Origin: Helicobacteraceae bacterium
GTDB lineage: Bacteria; Campylobacterota; Campylobacteria; Campylobacterales; SZUA-545
NCBI GenBank assembly: GCA_003250175.1
Contig: QKHD01000382.1
Location: forward strand, 1 to 8,671
Direction: 5' to 3'
Length of the DNA stretch: 8,671 nt
The notes under the pieces were generated by a model. The model had not been told where the DNA came from and ran no database searches. It saw only the letters and a program-made list of their open reading frames with translations. Position numbers and translations under genes: made by a program. Positions 5,991-8,671 of the stretch are shown here, in pieces. The stretch's first letter is position 1. Each line of letters begins with the position of its first letter.

Positions 5991-6032
5991 CGTAATTATC
6001 TGTCTCATGCAACCCTAATTGGTGCATTTTTT

Positions 6033-6038
6033 ATTCTA
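6033..6038 (-). promoter_or_regulatory. Possible -10 of the eight-gene operon
   Basis: TAGAAT on the minus strand would start transcription near 6026, about 47 bases before the preferred start of the first gene. There is no good -35 at 17 bases (GCCGGG). No sigma-54 element (GG and GC in the -24/-12 arrangement) was found in 5980-6111 on either strand. This is a weak candidate chosen mainly for its position; the operon must begin somewhere in this 132-base region or be read from within the divergent gene. Confidence 0.25.
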
Positions 6039-6054
6039 GTCACCCCCCATTGAC

Positions 6055-6064
6055 CCCGGCCGGG
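6055..6064. repeat. CCCGGCCGGG palindrome between divergent genes
   Basis: A perfect 10-base dyad lies 13 bases upstream of the plus-strand -10 and about 17 bases upstream of the minus-strand -10 candidate. A binding protein here could act on both transcription units. GC-rich palindromes of this size also occur by chance in GC-rich DNA. Confidence 0.3.
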
Positions 6065-6065
6065 T

Positions 6066-6083
6066 ACTCTTTTTCGCTATAAT
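6066..6083 (+). promoter_or_regulatory. Sigma-70 promoter of the HPt-REC-HDOD gene
   Basis: TATAAT at 6078-6083 is a perfect -10 box, preceded by a T-run and GC (CTCTTTTTCGCTATAAT). This T-rich, extended -10 style without a proper -35 is typical of Campylobacterota. Transcription would begin near 6090, leaving a leader of about 22 bases. A TTGACC at 6050-6055 is 22 bases away, too far for a standard -35. Confidence 0.7.
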
Positions 6084-6098
6084 CAACCCAATTTTTTT

Positions 6099-6104
6099 GG
6101 AAAG
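6099..6104 (+). promoter_or_regulatory. Ribosome binding site of the HPt-REC-HDOD gene
   Basis: GGAAAG lies seven bases before the ATG at 6112. A TTG at 6097 opens the same frame five codons earlier but overlaps this site, so the ATG is preferred. The bases GGAAAGTTCC also form a short inverted repeat. Confidence 0.6.
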
Positions 6105-6111
6105 TTCCACC

Positions 6112-7734
6112 ATGCCGAACGCTGAAATCAAGTTCCGAAAAGAGAGCATCGAAGAGCTGCAAAACAAATTCGATTTTCTCCACACCCATATGGACGCCCT
6201 CATCCGGGGCCTGGGAGACTCCACCTCCTACGACACCTCCGTGACGACCCTCTTTCGCGAGTTTCACTCCCTCAAAGCACTGGTCAGCTACCTTAAAGCC
6301 GAGGCCATGGAGCGCACGGTTCACACCTTCGAGGAGATTCTCTCCGTCCTTCGCTACAAGCAGCCTCCCGTCGCGGGCGAGCTTCTGGACTGGCTCTTTT
6401 TAGCCTCCGACCACATTCTGGGCTGGTATGAGTTTATCGAAAAGGGCAACCTGGCGGTCGAACCCCTCGATGCCTACCTGCTCAACATCATCAAAACCAC
6501 CACCGTCACCGACGTCAGCGGCGCCGAGCTTTTAAAAACCGACACCGTGCTGGTGCTGTCGGAAAACAAGGAGTTTGTCGATCTTTGCACCGAGAACCTG
6601 AGGGAGCGCACCGCCGCCGTCCATGCCGCCGCGGCCCTGCCCATCATCCAGGCGACCCTGCGGGCCAACCCCATCGACATCATTCTGTGCGATTCGGTCT
6701 TTAAGGGCTTTGAGGTGATGAAGCTCTTTTTGTGGATCAAGCGGGAGTATCCGGAGATCCCCGTCATCGTGCGCAGGCTCTCTGTCCTCTCGGACAAAAA
6801 GCTCGACCTTATGCACAAGCTTGATCTCACCGACTACCTCCAGCGGGATATTGACGCCGAAGACCTCGTTTTAAAAATGGAGGTCACCGCCAAAAGCCAC
6901 AACAAGGCCAAGGGGATCAAGCTGCTCGCCTCGCCCCTTTTGAAAAAGGCGGTCGAATCCCTCAAACCCCTTCCGGAGACGATTAAAAAGCTCCAGAGTT
7001 TCCAGGGCGATCCGGAGGTGGGGATTCGCGATATTATCGCCGTGGTCTCCACGGACATGGCGCTTTCGAGCAAACTGCTCAAGCTGGTCAACTCCCCCGG
7101 ATTCGGCCTGCACGGCAACATCAACTCCGTCCAGCAGGCGGTCTCTCTCCTGGGCAAGGAAAAGACCATCGCCCTCTCTCTCCAGACTTTTGCACAGGAC
7201 AGTTTCGAGTTTGACCTCTCGCCGTATAACATGAGCAGCGACACCTTTTTCAGCGTCGCCTCAAAGCGGATGAACCTGGCCGTGGCGTGGTACTCCAAGG
7301 TCTCGCTCTATGAAACCAGCCTGCTCTCCACCGCCGCGCTCATCGCCAACATCGGGCAGCTGCTCATCGTGCAGGAGATCAAGGCGCGCGGCGAAGCGAC
7401 CCGATTTTTAAAACTCACCTGCGACCTCTCCCCCGCCATCGCCGAGATCGAAACCCTCCACACCTCCGCCGAGGACATGACCGCCGACATCCTCAAACAG
7501 TGGGGGCTGGATGACAAACTGGTCAACCTGATCCGTTTTGCCAACGACCTCATCCACGCTCCGGACGAGATCAAGCAGCTCTGCATCGCACTCTATGTCA
7601 TCCTCAGTACCGTCCCCACCCAGGGCACCGCCGCCCCGGCAAAAAAGATTTTGGATGAGATGAGCGACCTGCTTGAAGAGATGAACTTCGACTCCGCCCT
7701 CTACCGACAGGCCGTGGCCAAGGTGTTCGCATGA
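6112..7734 (+). CDS. HPt - degenerate receiver - HDOD signalling protein
   Basis: This 540-residue cytoplasmic regulator has three parts. Residues about 10-125 form an all-helical domain with LFREFHSLK (47-55); H52 matches the phosphorylatable histidine of HPt domains. Residues about 144-258 resemble a response-regulator receiver: VLVLSENKEF replaces the usual acidic DD pair, ILCD keeps a candidate phospho-acceptor D194, PVIV ends strand 4, and DYLQRDIDAEDL (241-252) lacks the conserved lysine. Residues about 270-480 are an HDOD domain (PLPETIKKL, TDMALSSKLLKLVNSPGFG, SVQQAVSLLG), an HD-related output domain without the metal-binding HD pair. HDOD proteins act in bacterial signalling, often with second messengers or chemotaxis. 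ATG at 6112 has GGAAAG seven bases upstream. It shares an ATGA with the lipase gene downstream and is divergent from the Clp-NifS operon. Confidence 0.88.
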   Translation: MPNAEIKFRKESIEELQNKFDFLHTHMDALIRGLGDSTSYDTSVTTLFREFHSLKALVSYLKAEAMERTVHTFEEILSVLRYKQPPVAGELLDWLFLASDHILGWYEFIEKGNLAVEPLDAYLLNIIKTTTVTDVSGAELLKTDTVLVLSENKEFVDLCTENLRERTAAVHAAAALPIIQATLRANPIDIILCDSVFKGFEVMKLFLWIKREYPEIPVIVRRLSVLSDKKLDLMHKLDLTDYLQRDIDAEDLVLKMEVTAKSHNKAKGIKLLASPLLKKAVESLKPLPETIKKLQSFQGDPEVGIRDIIAVVSTDMALSSKLLKLVNSPGFGLHGNINSVQQAVSLLGKEKTIALSLQTFAQDSFEFDLSPYNMSSDTFFSVASKRMNLAVAWYSKVSLYETSLLSTAALIANIGQLLIVQEIKARGEATRFLKLTCDLSPAIAEIETLHTSAEDMTADILKQWGLDDKLVNLIRFANDLIHAPDEIKQLCIALYVILSTVPTQGTAAPAKKILDEMSDLLEEMNFDSALYRQAVAKVFA

Positions 7735-8671
7735 GCCGCCTGATTCGTGCCGCGGCGTTATTGCTGGCGTTGCAGCTGAGTCTGCAGGCGGGATTTTTCG
7801 ATTTCTTCTTTAAAAAGGAGAGCGTCTCCCTGGTGCTGGGCAGCGGTGGGGCGCGGGGCTACGCCCACATCGGCGTGATCCGCACCCTCGAAGCCAAGGG
7901 TCTTAAAATCAAGGCGGTCTCCGGATCCTCCATGGGGGCGCTGGTGGGCGGGCTTTACGCCGCGGGCAAGCTGGACGACTACGAGGCGTGGGTGCTGACT
8001 TTGGGCGTTCCGGACGTGCTGGATATGGTCAGCTTCATGCCGGACAAGGCGGGGCTGGTGGACGCTCAGAAGGTCTACGACAAAATCTACGAACTCATCG
8101 GCGACGTCCGGATCGAAGAGCTGCCCATCACCTTCGTGGCCGTCGCCACGGACATCACCGACCAAAAGGAGGTGCGCTTTACCTCCGGACCGCTCATCGA
8201 TGCCATCAAGGCCTCGACGGCGATCCCCTCCGTTTTTCCGCCCCATGAACAAGAGGGCCACCTGCTGGTTGACGGCGGGGTGCTCAACCCCATCCCCACC
8301 GCCGCCCTGCTGGATGAAGACAACGACCTGCTGGTCGTGGTGGACGTGGGGGCCCGTGTGCCCAACCCCTACCGGGTGATCGTCCCCAAGGCGTTTCAGG
8401 TAAAAAACGAGAGCCTCTACGCCTCCTTTTTCGGCCTCTTTGCCTCCAGTAAGGAGCAGCCCGAAGAGAAGGGGATCATGTACGTCGTGCGCAAAACCCT
8501 CGATACGGTGCAGTGGAACCTCTCCCAGTTTCTTAAAGAAAAATACCCCGCCGACATTTATGTCGACATCTCCTACGACAGCTGCGATTTTTACGAATTT
8601 CACCGCGCCTACGAGATGATCGAAATCGGCCGCCTCGCCACCTGGGACGCCCTGAAGGCCTACGATGAGCG
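7731..8671 (+). CDS. Patatin-like phospholipase, exported, 3' end beyond window
   Basis: The frame is open to the window edge, giving 313 whole codons and no stop. Residues 1-20 form a signal peptide (MSRLIRAAALLLALQLSLQA). The patatin hydrolase domain follows: oxyanion-hole loop GSGGARG at 37-43, nucleophile S67 in GSSMG, and the second catalytic residue D181 in DGG (181-183), with STAIPSVFPP between them. Patatin-family enzymes of the RssA/YchK or PlpD type hydrolyse ester bonds of phospholipids using a Ser-Asp dyad. The signal peptide suggests action in the periplasm or at the outer membrane; a C-terminal POTRA or barrel part cannot be judged because the end is missing. The ATG at 7731 overlaps the preceding stop (ATGA) and has AAGGTG five bases upstream, so the two genes are translationally coupled. 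Confidence 0.92.
   Translation, partial: MSRLIRAAALLLALQLSLQAGFFDFFFKKESVSLVLGSGGARGYAHIGVIRTLEAKGLKIKAVSGSSMGALVGGLYAAGKLDDYEAWVLTLGVPDVLDMVSFMPDKAGLVDAQKVYDKIYELIGDVRIEELPITFVAVATDITDQKEVRFTSGPLIDAIKASTAIPSVFPPHEQEGHLLVDGGVLNPIPTAALLDEDNDLLVVVDVGARVPNPYRVIVPKAFQVKNESLYASFFGLFASSKEQPEEKGIMYVVRKTLDTVQWNLSQFLKEKYPADIYVDISYDSCDFYEFHRAYEMIEIGRLATWDALKAYDE

Noticed and set aside
6050..6055. TTGACC as the -35 of the plus-strand promoter
   Set aside because: The gap to TATAAT is 22 bases, beyond the normal 16-18; the T-run extended -10 explains the promoter better.
5980..6111. A sigma-54 nif-type promoter
   Set aside because: No GG-N10-GC arrangement close to TGGCAC-N5-TTGC was found on either strand, although the first gene is NifX-like.
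7758..8603. A 281-codon minus-strand frame opposite the patatin gene
   Set aside because: The plus strand carries the full signal peptide, GSGGARG, GSSMG and DGG motifs; the antisense product shows no recognisable domain.
1..8671. CRISPR array, tRNA or rRNA genes, insertion sequences
   Set aside because: No regularly spaced repeats, no tRNA-like cloverleaf with CCA end, no rRNA signature and no transposase or terminal inverted repeats were seen.

Overview
The window looks like a chromosomal segment from a GC-rich member of the Campylobacterota (Epsilonproteobacteria). Three things suggest this. The cysteine desulfurase closely resembles the NIF-type NifS of Helicobacter and its relatives. 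The only convincing promoter has a T-run followed by GCTATAAT, which is the sigma-70 style of that group. The Shine-Dalgarno sites are purine-rich and the genes tightly packed. The phylum is an inference from remembered family sequences, not from a search.

Layout. Bases 1-183 carry no gene. The first 120 bases are very AT-rich (27 of 120 are G or C) and hold copies of TGTCAAG, which reads CTTGACA leftward. A GC-rich palindrome follows. From 184 to about 6027, eight genes lie head to tail on the minus strand with gaps of 11 bases or less, or overlaps. In transcription order they are: a NifX-type cofactor-domain protein, a Tpx-like peroxiredoxin-fold protein without the usual cysteines, a SIR2-like protein, ClpP, ClpX, NifS cysteine desulfurase, a helical protein of unknown function, and an ankyrin-repeat protein. 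Bases 5980-6111 form a short divergent control region. On the plus strand follow an HPt-receiver-HDOD signalling protein and, overlapping it by four bases, a secreted patatin-like lipase cut off by the window end.

How the genes may work together. The minus-strand operon joins sulfur supply for Fe-S clusters (NifS), a protein family that handles nitrogenase cofactor precursors (NifX-like), a complete ATP-dependent protease (ClpXP) and redox- or NAD-related accessory proteins. In Azotobacter vinelandii a nif-linked second ClpX (ClpX2) controls levels of the cofactor-assembly proteins NifB and NifEN. A similar quality-control role is a reasonable hypothesis here. No nitrogenase structural gene lies in the window, so a nif connection is unproven. 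NIF-type NifS is also the housekeeping desulfurase in many Campylobacterota.

The plus-strand pair is a separate unit: a regulator with largely degenerate phosphotransfer machinery, translationally coupled to a periplasmic or outer-membrane phospholipase-type enzyme. No tRNA, rRNA, CRISPR array, insertion sequence or transposase was seen.
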